DNA of 64,000 nt from Topomyia yanbarensis (lineage: Eukaryota > Arthropoda > Insecta > Diptera > Culicidae). The DNA lies in the NCBI RefSeq assembly GCF_030247195.1, contig NC_080671.1:62951089-63015088 (forward strand), written 5' to 3'. Position 1 is the stretch's first letter. Each line of letters starts with the position of its first letter. The position numbers and the translations under genes are program-made. Below, in pieces: positions 22,182 through 33,900 of this stretch. The notes under the pieces were generated by a model that searched no databases, was not told the DNA's origin, and saw only the letters and a program-made list of their open reading frames with translations.

Positions 22182-23832
22182 TAGGGTGTCCCAAAATGAC
22201 ATCATGTTAAAAAAGTCATCGGGGTCACTTCTTAAATTAAAGGTTAGGGTATTAGGACCACTTTCTTCTTTGGAGTGAGTTTGCTAAAACGCTTCCTACT
22301 GGTGGCGAATTTTGATTTTTTGAAAAATGGACCGATTTTGGATAAAATTTCAAATTTATGCCTGTTGAAGTGGTCCTGAACTGTCTTAGATTTTTTTTTC
22401 AGTATTTTTTCTTCAAAACTGGGTATCTACAAAATTTTTAAAGTACAGAATAGATTTTATATAGTTGAGCCGAATACAGGGGCGTAATTTTACTGAAGAA
22501 AGTGTATAGCTACGGCCAATGGGGTATAACTTATTTAAGTTTTTGTTAAATAACCTTTTGACATTTTATGATATTCATAAAAAATAACACCGTTCTACAA
22601 AATAAAACAACTTAAGTGGGCTTATTCCGCATATTATTTTTCTTATTTTTCGAAAATCAGAAGAAAAACGATGAAAAATGGCGTTTTCGCTTGTTTCTAG
22701 TACATCAGAATCGGTTTTTATGAGCATTTGACGAATTTTTTAAAAATTATTTGTATACTTATAGCCACCTAGCGGGTTTGAAAATCACTAAAATTAAACA
22801 AATATGTCGAGTTAATGGCAAGTTATGGCGTATATTTGAAAGCTAAATTGATTGACGTATTTACGTTTTGTATATAAAGTCTTGTTTTCATGCTAGGAAC
22901 TTTGAAGTGGAGAAAAATGCAGAAGAGTGAGGTGAGTGTTGAAAAACTGATATTTACTGTTTAGATCACATAATTCCGAAATAGTCAAATTTGGGGTAAA
23001 TATCCTCGAAAAAGTTTTACAACAGAATACAGCACATCTCCTGACACAATTGTTTTGTTGAAGTTGCCTCCTAGAAGTAATTATGGAGATTTAACTCTTC
23101 AAAAAATAATTAGATACATAGCGTCATTAGCAAAGTTATCATTATTTTTATAATTTAAGCTACAAAAAAATCATCAGATGCTCATTAAACCTCGTCTCGA
23201 CATACTAAAGACGTACAGAAAACGTCATTTTTCATAATTTTCCTTCTATTTTTCGAAAAACAATGTGTGGTCAAAGAAAATTTAAACTTATTTACTTTTT
23301 GGAACAGCATTATTTTTGATAAATTTCTGAAAATGTCAAATGTTATCTAACAAAAACTTAAATAACTCATGCCCCATTGTATAGCTACGGCTAATGGGGT
23401 CCACTTTCTCCATAAAAAATGCGCCACTGAATTTGGCTCAACTATATAAAGTGTGTTCTGTACTTTTAAAATTTTGTAGATACCCAGTTTTGAAGAAAAA
23501 ATACTGCAAAACTCCAAAAAGTTTTAATGGCTCTGCCGCTCTTATAATTCAAAATTTGTACAAACTAACTAATCTAACTTCTCCATTTGGATCTCCAGAA
23601 AAATAAAAAATGCTGAAAAAAAAAATCTAAGACAGTTCAGGACCACTTCAACAGGCATAAATTTGAAATTTTATCCAAAATCGGTCAATTTTCAAAAAAT
23701 CAAAATTCGCCACCAGTAGGAAGCGTTTTAGCAAACTCACTCCAAAGAAGAGAGTGGTCCTAATACCCTAACCTTTCATTTAAGAAGTGAGCCCGATGAC
23801 TTTTTTAACATGATGTCATTTTGGGACACTCT
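22182..23832. mobile_element. 1651-bp DNA element with long inverted arms and 9-bp target duplication
   Basis: The ends 'TAGGGTGTCCCAAAATGAC' and 'GTCATTTTGGGACACTCT' are inverted, and inverted similarity extends about 400-500 bp inward on each side (22182-22560 against 23310-23832). That makes it a foldback-type element. It is flanked by the direct repeat ACTCCGGAA (22173-22181 and 23833-23841). A 9-bp duplication is typical of Mutator-like elements, so that superfamily is the best guess. It has no transposase. It lies inside a TATATGAGAAAGGC-family copy, so it is younger than that copy. Confidence 0.85.
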
Positions 23833-24078
23833 ACTCCGGAACCGGAAGTCCAATTAATAAAAATAAAATTCAATAGCAACCGATGGGAAGGTTGTACCTT
23901 TCATTTGAGACTATGTTTGTGCAAATCGGTCCAGGCATCTCTGAGAAATAGAAGTGACATTTTTTCCACATACACACAAACATACATACACACAGACATT
24001 TTCCAATCTCGACGAACTGAGTCGAATGGTAATCATATTAGAGTGATTGGATAACCTTTCTATATGAGAAAGGCAAAA
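23833..24078 (+). repeat. Right part of the split TATATGAGAAAGGC-family copy
   Basis: The order is typical: ACTCCGGAACCGGAAGTC, 'TACCTTTCATTTGAGACTA', 'CATCTCTGAGAAA', a CATACA-rich tract, 'GACGAACTGAGTCGAATGG', and the terminal 'CCTTTCTATATGAGAAAGGC'. Confidence 0.8.
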
Positions 24079-24301
24079 AACATTTAATAGCCCAACGGGT
24101 CATGGAGCTCTGGATTCGAATTTAATTGTTGATGGTGAACCAACAGTAAATAAATAAATAACAAAACTCAGAGCATTAGTTTCAATCTTTCAAAGTTTAA
24201 TATAGGAATTATACCGGTTTGACAAAAATTACTTTTCTGATGTGATTTTATAGTGTCTAAAATATTTGGAAAAGATTTTTATTTCACAACCTGAAGACAC
24301 T

Positions 24302-26712
24302 ATCACGGTGTCTTTTTTTAACAACTTTATGCAAAAAAATTCAGCATCTCTGAAACTTCAGGATATGAAAGAATGGGCTTTCCCCTTTCATTTGAAACCA
24401 AAATCAAAATAATCCGTCGGGGGGTCTAGAGCAACTTTTTTTTGAAGTTTTTTTTTGTGAAAACATAGATTTTACAATGGAACAAGTTCATATTTCTGCC
24501 CCCAGATGGTGCTTTAGACATTCGAACAACACTAAAAGTAAGAATCTGATAGATTATTTAATTGTCTACAACTTTGTTACCAACTAAAAACCGATTTGAA
24601 ATTATCCCGAAAAGTAGTTTAATATTTTAACGAATTCTAAGTCTAAGTTAGTTTCACAGAAGACCTAGTGGTTTGTCAATTCACAAGCACTTTTTTATTT
24701 GCCAAATAGTTGTGTTTAGTTCAATAGTGAATTCAGCGGAATTTGAGAGCTTGGAAAGTCTCATCTTTTAGCTGAAAATTGTAATTCCCTGATACAGGGC
24801 ACCATTCATATTGTTGGGATGAGAAGTTTTAGATAACTGTTGACCAAACTAGTATGATATTATTATTCTTGTTCATGATGGTAAGTGATTCCTCCCGCAG
24901 AAACAGCTTTTTCAATTATGTATGCCTTCTTTTTCATTTATTCGAATGTTCTCAGGGATGACTGATAACCAGTGTTACCACAATTAAATATGTACCGGGG
25001 GTTCAAAAATCTTTTCTATCTCTACCATTATGTGGAAAATTCTGTACCGAATTCTGTACCAAATCAATAACAAGATTGTTTAAAAATCATATGATGTGCA
25101 TATTTTTCATTTGAGCCGGCGAGCTGAAACTGACACTAAGATTGGATACGCGTGAAACCTGCTTGCAGCAATTAAAAGGGTTGATTTCTGAATGAAGGCC
25201 GAGCAGATCTCGGTGAATTGTCTGCTTTTAATCTGCGGGAAGCTTCATTTGATTCCCGACTTCTCGCATCCCAGTGTCCAGCGACATCTCCAGCTCAACT
25301 TCTCGATGTCACTTTGTCGGCGGCCCAACTCAATATTTGCCGACTATTTGATGCGTTTGCAGTGTTTAATATTTTACGCTGCTGTCACACACAAAATTCT
25401 GCACCGATCTAAACTTTTTGACAAAAATCTGTAATCCTTACCGTACAGAATCTGTACCAAAAATGTTTAAAAAATCTGTACCTTTCTAGATAAATCTGTA
25501 CTTGTGGTATCACTGCTGATAACTATTCTTACATGAATCTCCTACTCTGTTAGCATCTTCGTATAAAATTGACTTGTCCTGAACTTCAACATTTATATTT
25601 GAACAAACTCAATGAAACTTTTAACGCACCATTGCAATATTTCGCGGATTTCATTGCAACGCTTGGTTAAAAACGCTGATTATCCGTTTTCAAAATTAAC
25701 TCAATGTGACAAAGAGTGAACAAAAAACTTTGAGTTTTTGGATCAAGATTTTTTTTGGGATATATTCGAGGACTTCTATGTATATAAGGTTATTGTTGTA
25801 CTCAAATCATATTTTGTTTTCAAAAGTAATACATATCGCATAATCTAGGATCAATTTGGTAACGATATCTCGCATAATTGATAGGAAATGGCCGTAAAAT
25901 ACAACTGCCAAAATATGCTTTTCGGAGAAAACTTGAATAAATCGTTTCACGCTAACCACTAATTTGGACAGTTACCACTGTGGGTTGCGTTAAATTAGAA
26001 ACGGTGTGTCCCAACATTTCGTCTTGAATGGAATTATAATAGCTGACTTAAGCGATCATAACCTAAGTTATACGACGTATGGTCCTTTCTAAAACATAAA
26101 TGTAAGCAAACCCTTGTAACCAAGCAATACCTTCCGATGAATGGTAATCCCTTCGAATCTATCGGGAAGGATTACAAAACAAAAGCACAAATAGTTCTCT
26201 GACTCTGTCAAACATCCTTATTTTCAGAAGTTCAATTAGAATTGTCAACGTAATGAATCCCGTCTAATATTTTCATGCCACTAAACCCAATAATTTTTTT
26301 TTTTGGTAATGTAATAAGTGCGAGAAAACATATTTTCAAACCACTAGGCCTCGTGTGAAACTATCTTAGATATAATTTTGTTAAAATCTTAAACAACTTT
26401 TCCGGATGATTTCAGATCAATATATAGTGGTCGACAAACTTGTAGACAATTGAATTTTCTATCAATTTCTCACTTTTAGTGTTGTTCGAATTATAAAGCA
26501 CCATCTGGGGGCAGAAATATGAACTAGTTCCATTGTAAAATCTATGTTTTCACGAAAAAAACTTCAAAAAAAAAAAGTTGCTCTAGACCCCCCGACGGAT
26601 TATTTTGATTTTGGTTTCAAATGAAAGGGGAAAGCCCATTCTTTCATATTCCGAAGTTTCAGAGATGCTGAATTTTTTTTGCATAAAATTGTTCTAATAA
26701 ATACACCGTGAC
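24302..26712. mobile_element. Element with 370-bp inverted arms, about 2.4 kb
   Basis: The left arm 24302-24675 and right arm 26338-26712 are inverted copies, sharing 'TTCATATTTCTGCCCCCAGA', 'CGTCGGGGGGTCTAG' and 'GAATGGGCTTTCCCCTTTCA'. No coding domain was seen in the interior, which itself holds a nested hAT MITE. Exact ends and target duplication could not be set. It resembles the foldback element just upstream in architecture but not in sequence. Confidence 0.75.
24970..25515. mobile_element. 546-bp non-autonomous hAT element (MITE), 8-bp target duplication
   Basis: The inverted ends are CAGTGTTACCAC and GTGGTATCACTG, with one mismatch in 12. A perfect 8-bp direct repeat CTGATAAC flanks it (24962-24969 and 25516-25523). 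CAGTG-type ends and an 8-bp duplication are hAT hallmarks. Subterminal TCTGTACC/GGTACAGA-like motifs recur. The open frames inside are chance. Confidence 0.88.
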
Positions 26713-26984
26713 TATACGAGAATATGTTTATCGACTTCGTGAGTGTATTTGAGATATTTGAAAGTTTATTTCATTAGATTTATTAATTATTTTTGATGAA
26801 TCAAAAATATATTTTAATAATATAGGATTATGAACATAAAATAGTTTACTGTTTTTTTAAAGAAACGCTGGATTCTTCATCAAAAAGTTTGTTCTAACAA
26901 TATTATTCTGGATAATATTTTGTGGTCAAATCAACTGAACTAATGGTTCTGGTTTATAGAGATTGAGTAATGAAAATTAATATT

Positions 26985-27290
26985 GTTGCCTTTCTCATAT
27001 AGAAAGGTTATGCAATCACTCTAAAAATCGTCAACATAATTCCGGCCCGGAGGGCCGAATGTCATATGCCATTCGACTCAGTTCGTCGAGATCGGAAAAT
27101 GTCTGTGTGTATGTATGTGTGTTTGCGGATGTGTGTATGTCACCTCTGTTTCTCAGAGATGGCCGGACCGATTTGCACAAACTTTGTCTCCAATGAAAGG
27201 TACAACCTTCACATCGGCTGCTATTGAATTTTTCATTGATTGGACTTCCGGTACCAGAGTTACGGGTTGAAGAGTGCGTCCACGCAGCAA
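26985..27290 (-). repeat. TATATGAGAAAGGC-family copy, minus orientation
   Basis: Reading on the minus strand it shows the ACTC-GG-ACCGGAAGTCC block, a CTCTGAGAAACAGAGG-like block, a CATACA tract, 'CGACGAACTGAGTCGAATGG', 'GGCCCTCCGGGCC' and the terminal 'CTTTCTATATGAGAAAGGC'. It is the inverted partner of the copy ending at 24078. Confidence 0.8.
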
Positions 27291-28521
27291 ATTTCCATAT
27301 AAACTAAAATGAAAAATTCTCAAAGGGGGGAATAAGGGAAAATTTCAAAATCGAATTTGCATTTTTGATGCCAAATGACTTTAAAATGCATGAAACGTTG
27401 AGATTTGATGAAATCTCGAAAAAAAAATTTTGACTGAAATTGACTTTTTTGGACTTTGGCACCTTTTTGGCTTTCTCATATAGAAAGGTTATGCAATTTC
27501 GCTAAAAATCGTCAACTTAATCCCAGCCGATTTTTTTACTTATTTAGGCGTATGTAGGAGTATGCAATGAAGGGTTGCTACTTTAAAATTGAAACTAGTT
27601 TAAAATTTCTTAACAAGTTGAAAATTTTCGGCAGGGTCTGGACCCCCGGATCCTCTTCCGTGATCCGCCGCTGCTTTCAAGCGATGTTTTAGTGTCGACA
27701 CATAGCATCTCAAGATCGTGGCTGTCGATCCATTGTATGTATGTGCAAATCGTACTGAATATGTAATATTCATTTACACCGTTGTATTGAACATAACCAG
27801 CCATGGAATCGTAGTTTGGACAAATGAGAAAGGCACAATTGCACCACTATGTGGATTAAAACAGGTTTTAATATCTGATGATCTCGTTGCTCTGCCAAAA
27901 TACCGATGAGATGAAGTCGAATTGCAAATCCATAACATACTTTAGATGTATGTCGTATGGTCTGCGTGTATAAAATGGCTTTCCATTTTATTTCCACCAA
28001 TTTTACTTCAAAAATAGTACAACAATGTGCAACATCATCGACAATCAATACTTCTATGCTTGCATGACTAGCTGTTTTTCTGTGTAAACAAGTTGCGTTC
28101 CGTAATGAATTTAACAACTATCAGGTGGCCGAAACGGCCCGTCAGATACTAATGAGACGTAGCTGGGATCCAAATCCAAAATAGTTGAATCTGGAACTAT
28201 CAACATTTTATTGAACATGCATTAAATTTGAGCATTTTCCAAAACCTAGACGAATTTAAACCAACCCTCCTTTCCAGCCAAATTGCTCGATTTGCCTGTA
28301 AATCAATCTCCGAATCTTTTTCACAAGCATATTAAAAAACCTGTTTTAATCCACCTAGAGGTGCAATTGTGCCTTTCTCATTTCTCCAAACTATGATTTA
28401 GTAGCTGGTTCGTACAATATAACATTATGGTAATGTTTTTCATTCTTATTACACTTGGTAAGTATATATAAGAGCACCTTTTTGCATTCATCGCGGTATC
28501 GGTTTGAATCGGAGTTTTCTA

Positions 28522-28897
28522 CACTCAGGCAAAACATATAGCGAATTTCATAGGAATATCGTATACTTTTTAGCCACAAGTAGCACGTAAGAAAATCATA
28601 CGATTATCTTATGAAACGGCATTTATTTGGTCAAATCGGTTTGCTATGATTTCATGTTCCATAAGGCATCTTGGATTTATCATAAGATAATATTATAGAT
28701 TTCTCATATGTTTATGAGAATCATAAGATGCTCGTATGAAATTCAAACGACTGGCATATGCAATACCTTATAAAATAATAAGATAATCATAAAAGCCGTA
28801 TGTTTTTCATGTTAATCTTATGAAAACATAGTTTTGTTACTTTTCTATGCATCATAAGATAAATCATATGAATTTCGTTGTACGTTTTGCCTGGGTG
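28522..28897. mobile_element. 376-bp TIR element with TA target duplication (Tc1/mariner-type MITE)
   Basis: The ends 'CACTCAGGCAAAACATATAG' and 'GTACGTTTTGCCTGGGTG' are inverted over about 30 bp with a few mismatches. Each end is flanked by TA (28520-28521 and 28898-28899). The interior carries many CATAAGAT/ATCTTATG motifs in both orientations. It interrupts the host repeat, and removing it restores the family sequence found in sister copies. There is no transposase. Confidence 0.85.
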
Positions 28898-29539
28898 TAT
28901 GTGATCGCACTCCACAACCCGTAACTCCGGAACCGGAAGTCGGATGGAGATGGAATTTAATATCGGTTTCCGGGGACGCAACACCTTTCATTTGAGACTA
29001 AGTTGATCAAATCGGTCTAGCCATTTTCGAGAAACCAATATAACCGTTATTCTGAATTTGGATGCTTCCGGATCCGTCGATGGTGGCCAGTGTGGCCAAA
29101 GAGACTTTGAATGACTGTTGGTGACCTAGATCTACAAATTCAACAAATGTGTTTACATTTTGGAAAAAAATTCACCTTTTTACATTCATCGCAGAATTCG
29201 TTAGAATCGGGATTTGCTGCGTGATCGTACGTATCACCCTGTAATTCAGGAACCAGAACTCGTATTCACACAAAATTCAACAGCAGCTGATGGACCTTTC
29301 ATTTAAAATCAAGTTTGTCAAAATCGGTTCAGAAAATTTCGAGAAACCGATGTGGACAAATCAACAAATTTTGTTTTGTAACCATACTCTTCAACTCGTA
29401 ATCCGGAACAAGATGTCGGTTGAAAATGAAATTCAATAGCAACCTATGGGAATATTATACCTTTCATTTGAATCTTAGTTTGTAAAAATCGGTTCAGTCA
29501 TCTCCGAGAAACCGATGTGGACATTTTGTTAACAAATCC

Positions 29540-29632
29540 GCACATACACACATACATACATACATACATACATACATACATACATACATACACACATACA
29601 TACACACATACATACACACATACATACACACA
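29540..29632. repeat. (CATA/CACA)n microsatellite
   Basis: A run of CATA units with interspersed CACA. The same position in sister family copies holds a shorter version, so expansion happened inside the repeat. Confidence 0.95.
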
Positions 29633-29728
29633 GATATTTTGCGATCTCGGCGAACTGAGTCGAATGAGTCGGTTAGAAAGTCGGTTTTTGGAGCAATTGC
29701 ATAACCTTTCTATATGAGAAAGGCAAAA

Positions 29729-30059
29729 GAATAATATTTAGCTTAATCAGCATGAGTTCAATAGTATTTTCATGTGATTATATTTTGAAATGATGGTGGA
29801 ATGGGTTTGAAAGTGGAGGGAATGGGGGGTTAGTAGAGTGGGAGTGGAGGATGCGTCAGAAATCCTTCATCTTATTTCGGTATACGGGATGGATGCAGGA
29901 AATGCGGGCGTGAGGGTGGTCCAAGGGGAGGGGAGTGATGAAGGATGGAGGTGTAAGGGCAAGACGGAGGGAGGGAGGGGGGCGGCGACGCAATACTCAA
30001 CTGCATATTTTGTCTTCCATTTGAGACTTGACTTTGAGAAAATCGGTTCAGTCATCACC
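29729..30059. other. G-rich stretch between two family copies
   Basis: About 29800-29995 is unusually rich in GGGAGGG/GTGGAGG-type purine sequence on the plus strand. I recognise no gene. It may be a diverged part of the neighbouring family copy. Confidence 0.35.
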
Positions 30060-30930
30060 GAAGAACCGATTTGACTTTAATTGTGGAATATGCCCGGAAT
30101 TCCGGACTTCCGGAATCGTCGATAGTAGGCAATATATTCAAAGAATGTTTGATTGGCAATCAGTGATCTAGATCTGCGATTAGAAGTTATTTGGTGACAA
30201 TTTCAATAGTTTTTAGCCTGTGAGGTATTACGATTGTACCGATTTATATGGGAAATTCCAGTGTATCCTTACTAACACCCCTGTAACTCCGGAAGCAAGA
30301 GTCAGAACCGAATGAAATTCAGCAGCAGTCAATGGCATTACTGTATCTTTCATTTGAAATCAAGTTTGTAAAAATCGGTAGAGAATTCGCTGGGGAATGG
30401 GTGTGACATTAGCTTAGGAACTTGGCGAGTTCCCCGGGGGCGTCATGACCTGTCATAGGTGGCCAATGTGGTCAAAGCTGCTTTGATTGATCATTAGTGA
30501 TCCAGACCCGCAAACTAGAGTAATGTTACATCAATTTTAATATGTTTTACATCATTTGAACATCATGGTGGTACCAGTTTATATGGGAATTTGCTGTGTG
30601 CCGCACTCTTCAACCCGTAACTCCGGAACCGGAAGTCGGATCAACTAAAAATTCAATAGCAGCTTATGGGAGCGTTATACCTTTCAGATGAAACTAAGTT
30701 TGCGAAAATCGGTTCAGCCATCTCTGAGAAAATTGTGTGAGTTTAAATGACACACACACATACACACACACACATACACACACACACACACATACATACA
30801 CACACACAGACATTTGCCGATCTCGACGAACTGAATCGAATGGTGTATGACACTCGGCCCTCCGGGCCTCGGTTAAAAAGTCGATTTTTACAGTGATTGC
30901 ATAGCCTTTCTTTATATGAGAAAGGCAAAA
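30060..30930 (+). repeat. TATATGAGAAAGGC-family copy with two or more internal units
   Basis: Units with ACTCCGGAA, CTTTCATTTGAAATCAAG and AAATCGG blocks occur at about 30285-30420 and 30605-30740. A (CA)n tract follows at about 30750-30810, then 'GACGAACTGAATCGAATGG', 'GGCCCTCCGGGCC' and the terminal TATATGAGAAAGGC. Confidence 0.8.
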
Positions 30931-33900
30931 AGATATCAGGTGTGAAAGCGATACATTGCACGATAAGTTCATTTTGGCGTTTTTGTTGGAAAGTCAATTA
31001 TCCCGTAGATTTTTTCGTCGATAAATTACCACCATTAAAGCGCTGTCTGGTCGGCTCATAAATAATGTGTCCAAAGATTGATTTTCCACACCGGGTACGT
31101 GCCTTCTTATGTCAGTGTTGGACGGCCGAACAGCACTGGCCGAAACCGGTAATCATCGACAACGGCGACATCAATCGCACAAAGTGTCGCTATTCTTCGA
31201 CATGATTAATATCGTGTGATTGTGACCATATGATAACGCTCATTAAGTATTAACTTCGGTAGCTTTGTCAAAGCAATAGAGGTAACATTTCGGTTTGTTG
31301 TTTTTCTCGTGCTATCATGACACATTGCTGTGTTGTCCTAGGCTGGCCACTGCTGATTTGTAGTGGACGTGCCCACTTTGGACGCATACTTCACAGGTGA
31401 ATAGTATTGATTTGTGATTTGATTTTGTTTCGTGTTTTTGGAACGTGAGCTAACCTTGAGTGGTCACGCGTAATGAACCAATTCACAGGGCAACAGTTGT
31501 TTTGGTGTCGGGGTTTTTGAGGTTGATGCCTTGAATTCAAATGTTTGTTTTTGTTTGGAGCTCAAATTTCATAGACGTAATATTCTAGTAAATATTGATT
31601 TGCATAACATATTTTGATGAATATTATTTCAGCTCAACTATACGAAATCTACAATAAACAGTACGGTCCAATTTATCATAAAGTGCCCTGCAGAACTAAA
31701 ACTTGCGATAACTAAATTGCACTTATTAGAAATAGAATTCGAACTTCTTGCTGAAAACAACCGTCCAAAGGGCAGATGAAGAAAACTCATTTCAAGTATA
31801 ACCCCAACGAGTTCAAAGATTTTAAGAACCTTAAGAATGCCTTTTTTACGTTCTGCTAGTTAATTCCTGTTAAATTAAAGTCATGCTTGTCGACATCGAT
31901 AACTAAGTGCAGCTCTAGGTCTATAATGGTCGGCAATCCACTTCATTAGCGACCCTGCTCGAAACTATTATACTTACTGAAATAATCTTCCGAAAAATGA
32001 ATTACCTTCAACAGCAACTTTCTTAATAACCATCAGCGTGATTCATCTCAGTTAAGAAAGGTAATAAAACTTTAGTCAAGATTGGCGAACGTGCCATGGT
32101 TCAGCTGAGTTCATAGACCAGGGGCTGGACCGAGTGAGAGAATTAAAATGAAATACTGCTTCCAGACTACTGTATTGCTCATTCTTGTTTGTTGTGTACT
32201 TTTTATACCTCGTTCCCGGAAACAGAAAGATGCAATTAAAAACAAAGACATTTTGAAAGGCGCATGATGAAAGTTATAACGAAGCAAAATCGCGAAAACT
32301 TTCTGCCTCTCGCCAACGGTTTTTCTTGCTGAGAACGAAGAAGAAGAAGAACGATTCATTACACTTGATTACACTCCAAGCACATTTTCATCACACTCAC
32401 CGACACCGGTCCGGTCCGCTTCGCAGCACCGTCCACTTGTCGAATGAATGAAAAGCAGTCGGTAGTCGGTGGGTTGAGAAACGCTTTGAAGAAATGCTAT
32501 CTTCCGCAGGACGCGACCAGGAATCTATCGTTTGCTCGTAAATGTTTGATTCTGCGCCAACATTCAACAGCTTCCGTACCTACGGTTTCTATGGACATTC
32601 TTCGGATGACGCTGCGTGAGAAGTGCGTATTGAAACTACGTGTCAGTCGTTCTTTAATAATTAGTGTTCCCTTTTCAGCTCCAACCGGTCCTCTGTCCCT
32701 TTTCTGTTCGCGTTACGGTTATGCAAAAATATACTTTTGCTAACATTTGCTGCCGCATGTAGTCTGGTGTTGATGGTGTTGACCACGTACATACCCGTGC
32801 AAAGCGGTGTGATAGCTGAATGCTCAGGGCCATATGGTAAAATGTAAACATCACCTCTGTGCGCACTACCACTGGTATAAAGCGACAAAATGTAACCGAA
32901 GCGTGAGCCGCCTGCTCGAATTTAAATGAATATTCTATGTATGCAAACACCGGGCGACTTTTTATTCGCCATCATTGCTCCATCAAATGCTACTGCAAAG
33001 TGGGTCACGATAAGTCCTTGTTGCGTGCGTTAATAGAGCGCGTGGAAATTTGTGTGCACAGCACGACATTATAACGCAAAGCTCTTCGGGTTGAGGGAAT
33101 GAAACAAGAGCTAATTCATTCACCGTAGGATGGATGCTTTCAAATATACTGAACTCCTCGAGTGACTTTTTTGAGTATGGTCTCGTTGATATCCTAAAAT
33201 TAGAACATTCACGCTTTTTTTTGTAAAATGAAGAATACCCCAAAATAATGGATTTTTGAGTCCTAAATTATTGCTATTGAAGCATTTCAACAATAAAATT
33301 AGAACTCAATTACAACAGCTTGATTCGATAAAGGAAAAACTTTTGTAATCTACTATACATTCCAGCATATCGGTGATCAATTTAAATTCACAATACCACT
33401 GAGACAAACTCCCAACACCGTCTAGAGTGGAAACCGTCGTAGACAAACCAAACTTCCCCCGGTCCCTTTCCGAACCGACCGACAAAAGAAAACACTGTGT
33501 TATTTGCTCGAATAAACTCGCCATCGAAGTGAGGCCCCCTGTCCACCGGCAGCGATGACAATTAATTAGTTTTACTCGAATTAAGCCCGTCCATGTGTCT
33601 CGACTTCAGGAAGTTCGCTCCCCCGGGCATACCCGGAAATAAAATATGTAAATGTCAGGGAAACTTTTCGTTTCGAAAGAAAAATCACCTCAATCCTTTT
33701 AGCACTTCCTGATAACAGATACCGCAGAGATTCCACCTGGCTCGTCCCTGGCGAGAGAAACTTTTGAAGGGTTCTCTTTCTCGACTTGGACGAACAAACC
33801 TCACCTGTGCAGATGTGCACAGGAAATTAAAGCTACCGTGGCGAAAACTTTCCAAATTAATCAAAAAGATATTTTCGGTGAATTGTTCGTGTCTGTTTGA

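Larger units (their letters stand above)
20550..27868. repeat. 7.3-kb inverted pair of the TATATGAGAAAGGC repeat family with nested insertions
   Basis: The left arm (20550-20996, continuing at 21590-21690) and right arm (27300-27868) are inverted copies of one family. Shared blocks include 'AATCCACCTAGTGGTGCAAT', the 'TTCCGGACCCTGCCGAAA' region and 'CTTTCTATATGAGAAAGGC'. Between them lie a second inverted pair of family ends (23833-24078 and 26985-27290) and several nested DNA elements. The ORFs predicted in the arms mirror each other and are shadows of the repeat. The family is moved by an unknown mechanism; its ends show an inverted CCTTTCTCAT/ATGAGAAAGG motif. Confidence 0.8.
28335..29728 (+). 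repeat. Long TATATGAGAAAGGC-family copy with internal tandem units
   Basis: It starts with 'CCTGTTTTAATCCACCTAGA' and ends with 'CTTTCTATATGAGAAAGGC'. In between, a unit of the form ACTCCGGAACCGGAAGTCGG ... CCTTTCATTTGAGACTAAG ... AAATCGGTYCAG...GAGAAACC repeats at about 28918-29040, 29242-29350 and 29395-29520, each diverged. A CATACA microsatellite (29540-29632) lies near the end. A TA-flanked MITE interrupts it at 28522-28897. Confidence 0.75.

Noticed and set aside
24970..25515. Frames at 25192-25434 as genes
   Set aside because: They fall inside a hAT MITE defined by TIRs and an 8-bp duplication and resemble no protein.
29517..29717. Frame rich in IHTYIHTY repeats
   Set aside because: It is the translation of a CATACA microsatellite.
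30694..30997. Overlapping frames with VCVCVCV runs
   Set aside because: They are translations of a CA/TG microsatellite in the repeat family.
32444..32743. 99-codon plus-strand frame as a gene
   Set aside because: No domain or context, overlapped by minus-strand frames, and no coding-like features.
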